From Actinobacteria bacterium OV320 (GTDB lineage Bacteria; Actinomycetota; Actinomycetes; Streptomycetales; Streptomycetaceae): a stretch of 64,000 nt of DNA. Positions within the stretch are counted from its first letter, which is position 1; each line of letters opens with the position of its first letter. The stretch lies in assembly GCA_001298545.1 (NCBI GenBank), contig LJCX01000024.1, forward strand, positions 459,184 through 523,183, written 5' to 3'. Of the stretch, positions 1-7,811 are shown in pieces. A program made the translations under genes and the position numbers. A model generated the notes under the pieces. It was not told the origin of the DNA, did not search any database, and saw only the letters and a list, made by a program, of their open reading frames with translations.

Positions 1-809
1 ATGGCAGCGAACAGACCCACAAGGCGACGGCCACGAGCCCGCCTGTGACCGCCTACGTAGGAGACGGCCGCCAGGAGATTGCGAGCCTGCTCCGGGTTGG
101 CGACAACCCGAGGGTCGACCTGGTTGGACACCTTCGGCTTCTGCCAGCGGACAGCCGTGATGGGGTTCTCGCGCAGCTCCCCCAAGTCGACGGCGTAGTT
201 CGCCGCGTTGACGAGGGTCCGGCGCTTACGCCGTACCGTTTCGGCGGCGGCCGCTGTGCCGTCGAGCTTGAGTTTCAGTGAGTCGAGCACTGCACGGGCC
301 GTCGCGGGTTCGGCGAGATCGGCGAGCGGGCGAGATGCCTTGGACACCCAGTGGAGAACGTTCCGCACGTCGTCCGGGACTTCCCGGTCGTTGGGCCCCG
401 GCAGCACGAAGGCCCAGTTGCGGAGCGCTTTGCGCAACGCCTCGTCGGACGGCCGTCCAGCGCGCTCGTCGAGGAGCTCCACCGTCACGCTGGTGAGCGA
501 TTCGTTGATGCCGTCCCGCGTGTTGGGAGCGGCATGGGGCCACTTCATCGCGAGGTATCTGAGGGCGAAGTCGTACCAGGACAGGGCCGACTTCTGCTCT
601 TCCATGGAGCCGGGGAGTCCAGACTCCGTGTCGAATTCCTCGCCCTCCCGCATCGCGCGCATGAGCTTCGAGCGGTAGTGATCAGCGAGCGCCTTGGTGC
701 GGAAGGAGTCGGAGAAGACGTTGCCGGCCACCGACCATCGGACGCCGTAGGAAGGCGTCTTGGTACCGCGGTTACGTACGCCCCAGACCTTCACGTCGAG
801 TGATTTCAC
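1..809 (-). CDS. int: Tyrosine recombinase (AICE integrase), C-terminus beyond window edge
   Basis: The visible 269 residues start at a GTG (807-809) that overlaps the xis stop as GTGA, which supports this start and translational coupling. The N-terminal arm (WGVRNRGTKTPSYGVRW) and the following SAM-like core-binding region (roughly residues 65-200) match phage-type integrases of actinobacterial elements. The catalytic domain begins near the edge (VGLFAAM), so the catalytic Arg, His-x-x-Arg and Tyr cannot be checked. In this family the enzyme recombines attP with the 3' end of a tRNA gene; the tRNA-Arg fragment at 16661-16706 fits that role. It is the last gene of the rep-xis-int run. Confidence 0.85.
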   Translation of the reverse strand, partial: MKSLDVKVWGVRNRGTKTPSYGVRWSVAGNVFSDSFRTKALADHYRSKLMRAMREGEEFDTESGLPGSMEEQKSALSWYDFALRYLAMKWPHAAPNTRDGINESLTSVTVELLDERAGRPSDEALRKALRNWAFVLPGPNDREVPDDVRNVLHWVSKASRPLADLAEPATARAVLDSLKLKLDGTAAAAETVRRKRRTLVNAANYAVDLGELRENPITAVRWQKPKVSNQVDPRVVANPEQARNLLAAVSYVGGHRRARGRRLVGLFAA

Positions 810-976
810 GCCGCTGCCTCCAACTGCCGCAGCCACGCAGCGAAGTCACTGCGCCACACCCGGAGCTCGCCGTTGGGCAGCTTGAACGCGGCCGGCCCGT
901 ATCCCAGCTCACGCCAGCGATAGAAGGTGCGGCGCGAGACTCCGCCCAGCTCGGTGAGGATCTGCGGGACGGTCAT
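806..976 (-). CDS. xis: Excisionase / MerR-like helix-turn-helix protein
   Basis: A 56-residue protein made almost entirely of one winged HTH of the excisionase (HTH_17) type: a helix-turn-helix around GGVSRRTFYRWRELGYGP, followed by a wing and a recognition tail (GELRVWRSDFAAWLRQLE). Its ATG overlaps the rep stop codon (ATGA) and its own stop overlaps the int GTG, so rep, xis and int form one coupled unit. In AICEs the excisionase steers the integrase toward excision. The small size and location make this assignment firm although the sequence is short. Confidence 0.82.
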   Translation of the reverse strand: MTVPQILTELGGVSRRTFYRWRELGYGPAAFKLPNGELRVWRSDFAAWLRQLEAAA

Positions 977-2343
977 CAGTTCGTCTCGTCGGCGGTCCAC
1001 GACGAGTCTCCTTCCGTGTCCGGGGTGTCGGGTCGCCGTGAGGCGGAGAGCCAGGATTCGGCGGCGGTCAGACCAGTGCCGGCGAAGCGCCAGTGAGACA
1101 GGACAAGCACGGTGTCCGGGTCCGGGAGGGGGTGGCCGGCCAGAGCCGCGCGTTCGCGGGTGAGTGCTTCGTTGTGGTCGGCGCGTTCCTGGCGGAGGGC
1201 GCCGAGGGTAACGGAGTACGCGCGGGATTTCGTCGAGAAGTGGCCGCGGAAACCGAGCATGTGGGCCCACTTGCGCAGCCGGAGTTCTTCGAGTTCGGGC
1301 AGTCCGCCGAGGTGCCAGCAGGTGAGGATCATCCGGCGGGCGTGGTCGGTGACGTCGGTGCCGATCAGGTCGGTGATCGGGTTGCGGATCGGACGGTCGA
1401 TGGTGCCCGTCGCGCTCTCCGCCCCCTTGGTGGCGTACTTGGCGATGTAGGCGGCGACAGCCCGGCTGGTCAGCTCGGTGGTTCCGGTGAAGTCGGCGGA
1501 GCGGATGGGGCGGATGTCGAGCTGTTCGCCGAAGCGGAAGGTGTGGGCGCGGCCGTCGAGGGTCGGTCCGGGGGTCTCGGCGAGCCGGACGGCCGAGCGG
1601 ATCGCGTCGGTGAGAAGTTCTGTCGTGGCCCAGATGGGAGGGGAGTCCTCGGCACCTTCGGGGCCGTCGAGACGGATCACGGCATGGAAGTGCACGGCCC
1701 CGCGCCGCTGGTACTCGGCGACCTTGGCGTACGAGAGCTTCAGGCAGTGGCGCAGTTCGGAGCGGGTGACGTCCGCGCGCGAGGCGATCTGCTGGCGCAG
1801 GTAGGTGGTGAACCGGGCCCACAGGGCACCGGCGTGCGCGTTCCACAGGACGGCGTCGCGGTAGTCATAGCGCTCCGGGTTCAGCGGGGTGCCGAGGGCG
1901 GGGTCGTCGCCCGGGTGGAGGCGTCCGCAGCGGCAGCGACTGCCGCCGGGCCGGTTGTGGACGGGGCCGAAGGACGGGGCGGTGAAGGTGGCGAAGACGC
2001 GGGGGTGTTGGGCAACGGCCGGGCCGATCCCCTTGCCGCCGCTCAGGCCAGCCGTGACGAGGTGGTACGTGTCCTTGCGGTAGACCTCGGCGCAGGCGGC
2101 GCAGCGGGTCGCGCGGCGGTTGTTGCAGCGGATGAGGAGTTGTCCGGCGGGAAGGTCGTGGTCGAAGATCTCGCGGACGATTTCGCCGGTTGCGGCGTGG
2201 ATGTCGAGGCGGTGGCCCTCCATCCGTACGGGCCGCTCGCAGCCGCCGAGCCGCTGGACCTGGTGTGCGTAGGTGCTGAGGTCGCCGTACTGGGCGAGGG
2301 CGGCCAGTTGGCGGATGGCTCCAGCAGGAGCCTGGGGGCGCAT
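976..2343 (-). CDS. repSA: Rolling-circle replication initiator, RepSA family
   Basis: A 455-residue protein. The start is the ATG at 2343 because AAGGAGG lies 9 bases upstream; an upstream in-frame ATG at 2403 lacks this. It carries a cysteine-rich segment near residues 70-85 (CNNRRATRCAACAEVY), an HUH metal-binding motif at about 218-220 (VHFHAVIRLDG) and a tyrosine motif near 299-303 (AAYIAKYATKG), as expected for a relaxase-like initiator that nicks the element's double-strand origin. This copies the excised circle before transfer. A half-conserved copy of the element's operator motif (2400-2415) lies 57 bp upstream, so repression together with the tra operon is likely. Confidence 0.88.
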   Translation of the reverse strand: MRPQAPAGAIRQLAALAQYGDLSTYAHQVQRLGGCERPVRMEGHRLDIHAATGEIVREIFDHDLPAGQLLIRCNNRRATRCAACAEVYRKDTYHLVTAGLSGGKGIGPAVAQHPRVFATFTAPSFGPVHNRPGGSRCRCGRLHPGDDPALGTPLNPERYDYRDAVLWNAHAGALWARFTTYLRQQIASRADVTRSELRHCLKLSYAKVAEYQRRGAVHFHAVIRLDGPEGAEDSPPIWATTELLTDAIRSAVRLAETPGPTLDGRAHTFRFGEQLDIRPIRSADFTGTTELTSRAVAAYIAKYATKGAESATGTIDRPIRNPITDLIGTDVTDHARRMILTCWHLGGLPELEELRLRKWAHMLGFRGHFSTKSRAYSVTLGALRQERADHNEALTRERAALAGHPLPDPDTVLVLSHWRFAGTGLTAAESWLSASRRPDTPDTEGDSSWTADETN

Positions 2344-2399
2344 GTGCGGGTGCCTCCTTGGAGGGGCGGACGTTCGAGACGGGCACAGCACCCCGGCCT

Positions 2400-2415
2400 G
2401 CATAGGGGGCTAGAC
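2400..2415. promoter_or_regulatory. Operator-like site 1 (upstream of repSA)
   Basis: The sequence GCATAG-GGGG-CTAGAC has one perfect half-site (CTAGAC) and a degenerate partner of the 16-bp motif seen perfectly at 8687 and 9253. It lies 57 bp before the rep start, where a promoter is expected. Confidence 0.55.
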
Positions 2416-2449
2416 AGCGTGGGCAGGCCGGGATGGTGCGCAGATGAGG

Positions 2450-2764
2450 TCAGCGGCGGTCGCTCTTGAGGATCGAGCGGATGACGACGGCGCAGACGGC
2501 CACGGAAGCGGCGGTGACGGCGACCGCGAGGAGCATGGAGACCAGGACCGCGCCGACGACCAGGACCAGGGCTCCCCCACCGGCGGCGAGGGTGAGCACG
2601 CTGCCCGGGGTGAGTTGAACCGCCGGCCGGTTGGAGGCGGGGGCCATCGGGACCGGCGCCGGGGCGTAGGTGGTGGGGGTGTAGACCGACGGGCTGTAGG
2701 TCGTCGGGGGCGTGCTGGTGGGGATCGGAGCGGTGTCCGGGCGGGGGTACTTGGGGGTGAACAC
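2450..2764 (-). CDS. SpdD-like spread protein, membrane-anchored
   Basis: A 104-residue protein started at GTG 2764 because GAAGGG lies 8 bases upstream. The N-terminal half is proline/threonine-rich and extended (FTPKYPRPDTAPIPT). The C-terminal half holds one or two hydrophobic segments (about residues 55-95, ALVLVVGAVLVSMLLAVAV) and ends in a basic tail. It resembles the small Spd proteins of Streptomyces plasmids and AICEs, which help spread the element between mycelial compartments after the first transfer. The name is by resemblance and position only; the molecular role of these proteins is poorly known. It sits between rep and the spd/tra genes. Confidence 0.6.
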   Translation of the reverse strand: MFTPKYPRPDTAPIPTSTPPTTYSPSVYTPTTYAPAPVPMAPASNRPAVQLTPGSVLTLAAGGGALVLVVGAVLVSMLLAVAVTAASVAVCAVVIRSILKSDRR

Positions 2765-2784
2765 GGGGCGGTCCCTTCTGCGGG

Positions 2785-2940
2785 TCAGTCGAGGAGCGTG
2801 GCGACGGCGGGGGCGAGAACGCTGTTGGCGACGAGGTAGCCGCCGAGGAGGAGCAGGGCGACCAGCCACCACGGCGGGCGGGCGAGCTGGATGCCGAGGA
2901 CGGCGACGACGAGGACGGCGAACCAGAGCGGGACGTCCAT
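2785..2940 (-). CDS. Small two-helix membrane protein of the spread operon
   Basis: A 51-residue protein (starts MDVPLWFAVLVVAVLG) with two hydrophobic helices at about residues 4-18 and 24-40 and no other features. The ATG at 2940 follows a GGAGATCCC leader, and the frame is tightly packed between two other spd-like genes (20-bp and 15-bp gaps). Tiny membrane proteins of this kind are usual at this place in AICEs and are thought to belong to the intramycelial spread apparatus. No individual family is recognised. Confidence 0.6.
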   Translation of the reverse strand: MDVPLWFAVLVVAVLGIQLARPPWWLVALLLLGGYLVANSVLAPAVATLLD

Positions 2941-2955
2941 GGCGGGATCTCCTTC

Positions 2956-3135
2956 TCAGGCCTTGCAGCGGTGGGTGCGGGCGGCGAGTTCGGCGGCGGC
3001 GCGGCTGTCGTACTCGGTGGAGAAGTCGCAGCGGGGCGCGGTGCAGGGGGCGAGGTGGCGGTTTCGGCCGCGGGCGATGTAGGAGGCGACCTGCACGGGG
3101 CCGATGCGGCGGACGTTGCGGAAGCGCGGGTTCAC
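2956..3135 (-). CDS. Small zinc-finger-like mobile element transfer protein
   Basis: A 59-residue basic protein started at GTG 3135, 8 bases after GAAGGGA. The second half has the spacing C-x4-C ... H-R-C (CTAPRCDFSTEYDSRAAA, then THRC), which could bind zinc. Proteins of this size and pattern sit between spdB2 and rep in many Streptomyces elements and are annotated only as mobile element transfer proteins. DNA or partner binding is inferred from the finger and basic character. Confidence 0.6.
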   Translation of the reverse strand: MNPRFRNVRRIGPVQVASYIARGRNRHLAPCTAPRCDFSTEYDSRAAAELAARTHRCKA

Positions 3136-3150
3136 GGTGTTCGTCCCTTC

Positions 3151-3864
3151 TCAGAGGTGGGCGGCGACAGAGGACGTCATCGACGGGGGCAGACCGAGCC
3201 GGGCACGGACGGCGTCGGGGTCGGCGGCGAGACCGGTGGTAGCGCGGTGTTCCTCGGCCAGGGCCTGTGCGCGGTCGACGAGGGCGGGTGGGAGGGTGAC
3301 GGCCGGGGCAGGCGTCGGAGCGGGGACAGCCGCGACCGGTCCGGGCGTTGCGGGCGGCTCCGAATCGGGGTCCGGGCCGGCGACCAGGGCCGGAAGCGCG
3401 TCATGTTCGGGCGCGCCGACGGCAGCCGGGACGTGGGCCGGTTCGGTGTCCGTCTCAGGCGTAGCCGTGGCCGTGGGCGCGTCCGGGGGGCGTGGCGTGT
3501 GGGCGAGCAGGGTTCCGCCGAAGAAGGCGACGGCGGGCCAGCCGGCCACCACGACGCGGAGCGACGCGGGGACGTCGTCCAGGTCGAGGAGCCCGGCGGT
3601 GGCGACGTTGGCCCCGAGGGATGCGGCCAGGGCGATCAGGAACCACAACCGCGGCCCCCCGGCCGGTCGCCCGGCGCGCTGCTGTTCGCGCATCCGGCGC
3701 CAGGCGGCGACCAGCAGCAGATCGACGGAGACGGGATAGGCCCATGCCTTCCAGCCGCCCTGTCCAGCCGCGTCGGCAAGGTCGTGAAGGTGCGAGAACG
3801 ACAGGGCACCCGCGATCACGGCTTGGACGATCACAGCGTCCACACGGGCCAACTGAACGCGCAT
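3151..3864 (-). CDS. SpdB2-like DUF2637 membrane protein
   Basis: A 237-residue protein. The first half carries about four hydrophobic segments (residues about 10-25, 40-55, 72-95 and 100-120) with the DUF2637 pattern (FSHLHDLADAAGQGGWKAWA, then YPVSVDLLLVAAWRR). The second half is proline/alanine-rich and polar. DUF2637/SpdB2 proteins occur next to traB in conjugative elements and are implicated in spreading the element along hyphae, perhaps at septa. It lies 87 bp downstream of traB in the same direction, so it is probably co-transcribed. The low-complexity tail may be a linker for a partner protein. Confidence 0.75.
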   Translation of the reverse strand: MRVQLARVDAVIVQAVIAGALSFSHLHDLADAAGQGGWKAWAYPVSVDLLLVAAWRRMREQQRAGRPAGGPRLWFLIALAASLGANVATAGLLDLDDVPASLRVVVAGWPAVAFFGGTLLAHTPRPPDAPTATATPETDTEPAHVPAAVGAPEHDALPALVAGPDPDSEPPATPGPVAAVPAPTPAPAVTLPPALVDRAQALAEEHRATTGLAADPDAVRARLGLPPSMTSSVAAHL

Positions 3865-3951
3865 CGGCTCGGGTTCCTTCCTGTTCGAGGCATGGGAGGA
3901 GTAGGGACGCGGCGCGAAGCGGTCACGCCGACCGTGGGGAAGGTGGTGCAG

Positions 3952-5316
3952 CTACTCGGTCACCGGGCGGGCGGCAGGCACGCTGGCCGGGGCGAACGCC
4001 TTGGAGGACTCCACGGCGACGACGGGCCGGAAAGAGTCGAGGCGGGGCAGTTCAGGCACCAGTGCGGCCGTGTCACGGCAGATGGCCGCCGCCTCGTCGA
4101 GGGAGAGGTGCGGTGAGCGGGCGCGGGACCAGCCGCCGGAGGAGTCGCCGACGATCGCGACGCCGGGCCGTTCGGCCGGGATGGAGGTGGCGGCGAGGGC
4201 CGCTTCCGGAGAGATGTCGGCGAGCGCCATGTTCGCCGAGGACTCGTCGTTGACCCGGTGGCAGATGCGGCCGGTGAGCTGGGCGCGGAGCATGGTCGCA
4301 CCCTTGCCGAGTTCGGAACCGAAGCGCTGCCCGCACACTTCGAGATAGATGCCGGCCGCACGGCCGAGCTGGGCAATCCGGATCAGCTTGGTGACCATGG
4401 CATCGCGTCGCTTCTCGTCATCGCGGCTCGCGGCGAGAAAGAGTTCCGCAACCTCGTCGACGACGACCACGACCGGCACCGGCCGGACCGCGTCCGGCAG
4501 CCCCCACACATCTGAGGTGAGCACGGCATCCGGGCCCGCAGCAGACGAGAGCCCGATGAGACGGAACCGTGCCTCCATCTCTTCCAGCAGGACGTCAAGG
4601 AGTTCGTTCGCCCGGTCCGGGGTGTCAGCGAGAGCGGACAACCGGGGTGCGAAGGGGGCCAGTTCGACGCCCCATTTGCAGTCGACCCCGACGAGCACGA
4701 CCCGTTGCCGGGCTAGGCCGCACACCAGGTTCCGCAGGTACACGGACTTGCCGGACTGTGTTGCGCCGAGGATGAGTTCATGCGGCACGGCACGGAAGTC
4801 CCGTACGTGCCAGCGTCCGTCATCCCGAAGCGCCATCGGGAGGGTGAGCAGCCCGCGCTGCTTCCACCGGCGTGCGGGCTGCACGTCAGAGAGCACGTCC
4901 CAGCCGATCAGGCGCAGTTCGAGCCAGCCGGGCTTGGTTGGGCGGATGTGCACGGCGTGCGCGGCCCAGGCGTGGCGCAGCCGGTCGGCCGAGGCCATGA
5001 AGTCCTCGGGAGCCTGCCCGGTCGCCATGCGCAGCCGCATCACGAGCCCGGACCCGGTCGGCCACGGCAGCGACCGCCGAGGCGGGACGGGGGCAGCTTC
5101 TCGCCCGATCATCCGGGCCGTGGCCCGACGGACGGCCGAGGCCGGGACCGTCAGGCCGCAGGCGTCCATCGTGGCCCGGTAGGTGGTTAGCACGCGGAGC
5201 GCGACGAACGGGTAGCCGACCAGCCACCAGAACGCGACGGGTGCGCGGCGGCGCAGGACGAGCAGGGCGGCGAGTGCCAGCAGGCACAGTGTCGGCGTCC
5301 AGACGGTGTCGGTCAT
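3952..5316 (-). CDS. traB: FtsK/SpoIIIE-type conjugal DNA translocase TraB
   Basis: A 454-residue protein. The start is the ATG at 5316, five bases after the stop of the preceding gene. Two transmembrane segments lie near residues 7-20 and 26-40. The motor domain follows, with Walker A GATQSGKS at about 184-191 and a Walker B strand ending in VVDEVAEL near 280-287. A C-terminal segment rich in Ser/Pro would bind DNA. TraB forms a hexameric membrane pore that moves double-stranded DNA into the recipient after recognising short clt repeats. It is shorter than many plasmid TraB proteins but typical of AICE-encoded ones. It is coupled to the operon head gene and probably controlled by the operator cluster at 5722-5823. 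Confidence 0.9.
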   Translation of the reverse strand: MTDTVWTPTLCLLALAALLVLRRRAPVAFWWLVGYPFVALRVLTTYRATMDACGLTVPASAVRRATARMIGREAAPVPPRRSLPWPTGSGLVMRLRMATGQAPEDFMASADRLRHAWAAHAVHIRPTKPGWLELRLIGWDVLSDVQPARRWKQRGLLTLPMALRDDGRWHVRDFRAVPHELILGATQSGKSVYLRNLVCGLARQRVVLVGVDCKWGVELAPFAPRLSALADTPDRANELLDVLLEEMEARFRLIGLSSAAGPDAVLTSDVWGLPDAVRPVPVVVVVDEVAELFLAASRDDEKRRDAMVTKLIRIAQLGRAAGIYLEVCGQRFGSELGKGATMLRAQLTGRICHRVNDESSANMALADISPEAALAATSIPAERPGVAIVGDSSGGWSRARSPHLSLDEAAAICRDTAALVPELPRLDSFRPVVAVESSKAFAPASVPAARPVTE

Positions 5317-5321
5317 GGCGT

Positions 5322-5669
5322 TCAGCCCTGTACCGGAGCCGGGGCGTTGACCATGACGGCGTCCGCCCGGTAGGCGATGCCGTGACGCATCCGTCCACCG
5401 AACTCGCTCTCCCACGGTCGGGCGATGAGGCCGGGCAGGATGACCGGAGCTCCCATCACCAGGCCCTCGCCGATGCCCTTCTCGGGAACGGTGACCTTGA
5501 TCATGTCCGAACCGCCCGCCGCGATGAACACCAGCTCCAGCACCATGAGCCGGTCGTTGGTCACCGGGTCGACGGCGATCTCACCGGTCTGACGGTCCTT
5601 CACCTTGACCTCGGGCAGCTTGGTGACGAGGAGCGTCGCGGCCGAGACGTCTACGGGGATGACACGCAT
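5322..5669 (-). CDS. Conserved AICE protein of unknown function, head of tra operon
   Basis: A 115-residue soluble protein (begins MRVIPVDVSAATLLVTK) with alternating beta-strand character and no membrane segment. It precedes traB directly (5-bp gap) and is the first gene after the triple operator region. Genes of this size at this position recur in Streptomyces AICEs. Some activators in this place are called Pra, but the sequence seen here does not by itself support that name. A regulatory role or a TraB-accessory role is equally possible. Confidence 0.6.
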   Translation of the reverse strand: MRVIPVDVSAATLLVTKLPEVKVKDRQTGEIAVDPVTNDRLMVLELVFIAAGGSDMIKVTVPEKGIGEGLVMGAPVILPGLIARPWESEFGGRMRHGIAYRADAVMVNAPAPVQG

Positions 5670-5721
5670 TTCGTGAACCTCACTTGGTTGGCGGTGCGCC
5701 TACGCCGCATCGCTCGGACCT

Positions 5722-5737
5722 GAATACCCCCCTAGAC
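5722..5737. promoter_or_regulatory. Operator-like site 2 (tra operon)
   Basis: GAATAC-CCCC-CTAGAC has one perfect half-site of the GTCTAG-N4-CTAGAC motif. It lies 53 bp upstream of the tra operon head gene. Confidence 0.55.
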
Positions 5738-5762
5738 AGCAGAGGAGTGGCCCGCCCTGACT

Positions 5763-5778
5763 GTCTAGGGGGGTTGAC
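5763..5778. promoter_or_regulatory. Operator-like site 3 (tra operon)
   Basis: GTCTAG-GGGG-GTTGAC has a perfect left half-site, and the right half-site keeps the terminal GAC. It has the same strand orientation as site 4, 45 bp away. Confidence 0.6.
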
Positions 5779-5807
5779 GACTACGTTAGACCGACGGACC
5801 GTCAACT

Positions 5808-5823
5808 GTCTAGGGGGGTACGC
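5808..5823. promoter_or_regulatory. Operator-like site 4 (tra operon)
   Basis: GTCTAG-GGGG-GTACGC has a perfect left half-site and a degenerate right one. The 45-bp spacing from site 3 is about four helical turns, which would let bound dimers sit on one face of the DNA. Confidence 0.58.
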
Positions 5824-6054
5824 AAGAGGACGCATCCATCCCTGGCCCAGTCGGGGCGGGGACCGCCCAAGTGGCCGCACAACGGCCCGTTTCGCAACCC
5901 ACCTGCAAGTAGACGATCTATCCCGGGCCAGAGGCCCCGCGCATTGGCTCCCGTCGCGCCGAGATAGGGCAACCGGATTCCCCCGTTCCGACCTCGCAGC
6001 GAGCGCCCTATCGGCAAGATGAGCCCCCTAGATGCCTACCTTGGGGGAGCAGAG

Positions 6055-6897
6055 ATGGGTCTCGCGCCATCAGCCGTGACGGTAGCCGCCAGGGATGCGA
6101 TGACTCGGCTTCGAGATATGTACGAGCCGATTCTCGCACTTCTGGGACTATCTGTAGATTCGATTAAGAATTACGATCTCCCTGATCTGGAACAGGCACT
6201 CACTCGGGTAAACGAGGCGATCAGCCACCCGGAACAGTTCGGCACAATGCCGACCTCAAACGTCAAGATGTGGGTGGTCGAGAACCCAGAGAGGAAAATC
6301 GGCATTCTGCCGTTTCTCCTGGAGCGCAAACGCCTGATCCTGGAGCGCATCAAAGAACTCCGCAGTAAAGAACGGCTCGACGGGTTGCAGGACCTGATCG
6401 AGCGACTACCTCCTGGCCCGGAAAAGGACGAGCTGAAGCGGCAACTTGAGGCCTTGGAGGCTGAAGCAGCCACGGCACGAGAGCAAGAGCGTGCAGCCGC
6501 GCAGGTCGACAGCGCTGCACAGGCATTGGTCGTGGAAGGGTGGGAAAAGGAGCACAAAGCCAAAGAAGAAGCGGAGGATGAGCTCAAAAAGCTTCGCGAA
6601 GAGAAGCTTCTCGAAGAAGAGATCGCCGACAGGAAGTGGAATAGAAGAGTGGCTCGCGAGCCGATCGCCACTCTCGTCGGAGCAATCCTCCTAATCGCGC
6701 TCACCGCTGTATTCGTGGTTTCCATGTTCCTTAAGATCGTCCCGTCGACGCTATTGTCAAACAGCTTTCTGATAATTTTGGGCTACTTCTTCGGGCAGAG
6801 TGCAAGTAGTGTCAACAGGCCGCAATCCACGGAATCGGCGAGATCGTCAGGAAAAAAGAAACGTAAGGTTAAGCCAGTCAAATCCGAGGCAGCGTAA
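6055..6897 (+). CDS. Coiled-coil protein with C-terminal membrane anchor, unknown function
   Basis: A 280-residue protein. The ATG at 6055 is preferred because GGGGGAG lies 5 bases upstream; the in-frame ATG at 6019 has no leader. Residues about 90-200 are highly charged and heptad-like (KEELREEK, ELKRQLEALEAEAATA), predicting a long coiled coil. Two hydrophobic segments follow (ATLVGAILLIALTAVFVV and LLSNSFLIILGYFFG), then a short basic tail. It is read away from the tra operon and, unlike the backbone, uses more A/T-ending codons, suggesting later acquisition. No family is recognised. Anchored coiled-coil proteins of this shape occur as entry-exclusion factors and as phage-defence membrane effectors, but nothing here decides between these. 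Confidence 0.7.
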   Translation: MGLAPSAVTVAARDAMTRLRDMYEPILALLGLSVDSIKNYDLPDLEQALTRVNEAISHPEQFGTMPTSNVKMWVVENPERKIGILPFLLERKRLILERIKELRSKERLDGLQDLIERLPPGPEKDELKRQLEALEAEAATAREQERAAAQVDSAAQALVVEGWEKEHKAKEEAEDELKKLREEKLLEEEIADRKWNRRVAREPIATLVGAILLIALTAVFVVSMFLKIVPSTLLSNSFLIILGYFFGQSASSVNRPQSTESARSSGKKKRKVKPVKSEAA

Positions 6898-6992
6898 CCT
6901 CATCAGTTGCGCCGATCCCAATGGGGTCGGTCCCAAGCGATCGAGGCGATGCGGCTGGCTCCGCCCGCCGATCAAGTACGTGCGCGGCTATG

Positions 6993-7811
6993 TCAGCTCA
7001 CCCAATGAAGCACCGTGGCGTCGTCTTGTGCCTTGCCTCGTGGCCAGCGCCGACCGCGAGGGTCAATGGCCTCGGCTTCCCGAACGCGGTCGACCAGTTC
7101 AGCTGCCCCCGAAGCGTTGACGACGTTCAACGCCTCTTGCCAGGTCGCAAGTTCGAAGGTGTCGACGAGTCGTGTCGCACCGTCGCTCAGCAGCGTCACA
7201 GACGCCAGAGTGTCGAGCGGGACCGACCCAGTGAGAGCGTGCTCGGCCGCTTGCGGATCCGGCCCGGCGATCCAAAAACCGCCGGGCCGGTTACGGAGCC
7301 CTGTCAGGGAGTCGCGGTACTCGGCCAGAGCGGCAGCATGCTCGGGTGAACCTGTGGCCAATGCGTCGACCGGCCCGCGAAGTCTCTTACCGACCTCGTC
7401 CAGGCGCTGGTCAGTGATGGCAGTCGTCTTCCCCTCCTGGTCGGCCAGGAGAAGCGTCGAGTCGCCGAGTACGAGGTATTCCAGAGCTCCCGCGTCAGCT
7501 CGGACGGCGACGACCGTACTGGTCGGACTGGCCCGATAGGACAGATCGCAACTGTCCTCATGCAGCGACCGGACAACGCGGATCGAGTCAGCCAGGCACT
7601 CAGCGAGCGGCCGGCCGGGGTGCGCCGTGATGGTGCTCAGCAGCAGCCCGCCCAGTGTCGAGGAGAACCAAGCGATGCCGTGCGTGCACCCGGTATCTGC
7701 CCCGGCAACGCCGGCCCCGTCGAGGAGGACGGCCGCCCCAGCAGCAGCGGCGGCGAAGTCCTCGTTCGCCTGGCCGGGTTCGGCGGGCAGTGAGGCGAGG
7801 GCGACGTTCAC
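6993..7811 (-). CDS. PP2C-like protein phosphatase
   Basis: A 272-residue protein started at GTG 7811, which overlaps the stop of the HTH regulator (GTGA). It shows the PP2C metal-site pattern in order: QANEDFA (about 15-20), VLLDGAG (28-34), EYLVLGDSTLLL (111-122), TLLSDGATRLVD (about 210-220) and AQDDATVLHWV at the end. PP2C enzymes hydrolyse Ser/Thr phosphoesters with two metal ions; RsbU/SpoIIE relatives reset partner-switching circuits. With the RsbW-like ATPase nearby, such a circuit is plausible but unproven. The protein aligns by eye along its length with the chromosomal gene at 53706-54497. Confidence 0.75.
   Translation of the reverse strand: MNVALASLPAEPGQANEDFAAAAAGAAVLLDGAGVAGADTGCTHGIAWFSSTLGGLLLSTITAHPGRPLAECLADSIRVVRSLHEDSCDLSYRASPTSTVVAVRADAGALEYLVLGDSTLLLADQEGKTTAITDQRLDEVGKRLRGPVDALATGSPEHAAALAEYRDSLTGLRNRPGGFWIAGPDPQAAEHALTGSVPLDTLASVTLLSDGATRLVDTFELATWQEALNVVNASGAAELVDRVREAEAIDPRGRRWPRGKAQDDATVLHWVS

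Larger units (their letters stand above)
5670..6054. promoter_or_regulatory. Divergent control region of the tra operon
   Basis: This is a 385-bp non-coding stretch between the leftward tra operon (start 5669) and the rightward gene at 6055. It contains three operator-like sites and a GTTGAC...GTCAAC dyad (5773-5778 and 5801-5806). On the minus strand the TTGACG at 5801-5806 could be a -35 element for the tra operon. A degenerate CCCCCTAGAT half-site (about 6024-6033) lies close to the gene at 6055. The right half of the region shows no other clear feature. Confidence 0.6.

Noticed and set aside
3952..5316. TraB recognition repeats (clt, GACCCGGA-type) in or near traB
   Set aside because: Isolated GACCCGG words occur, as expected at this GC content, but no clustered regular array was seen.
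5322..5669. Naming this gene pra
   Set aside because: The position resembles activators in some AICEs, but the sequence does not match the Pra proteins I remember, so no symbol was given.
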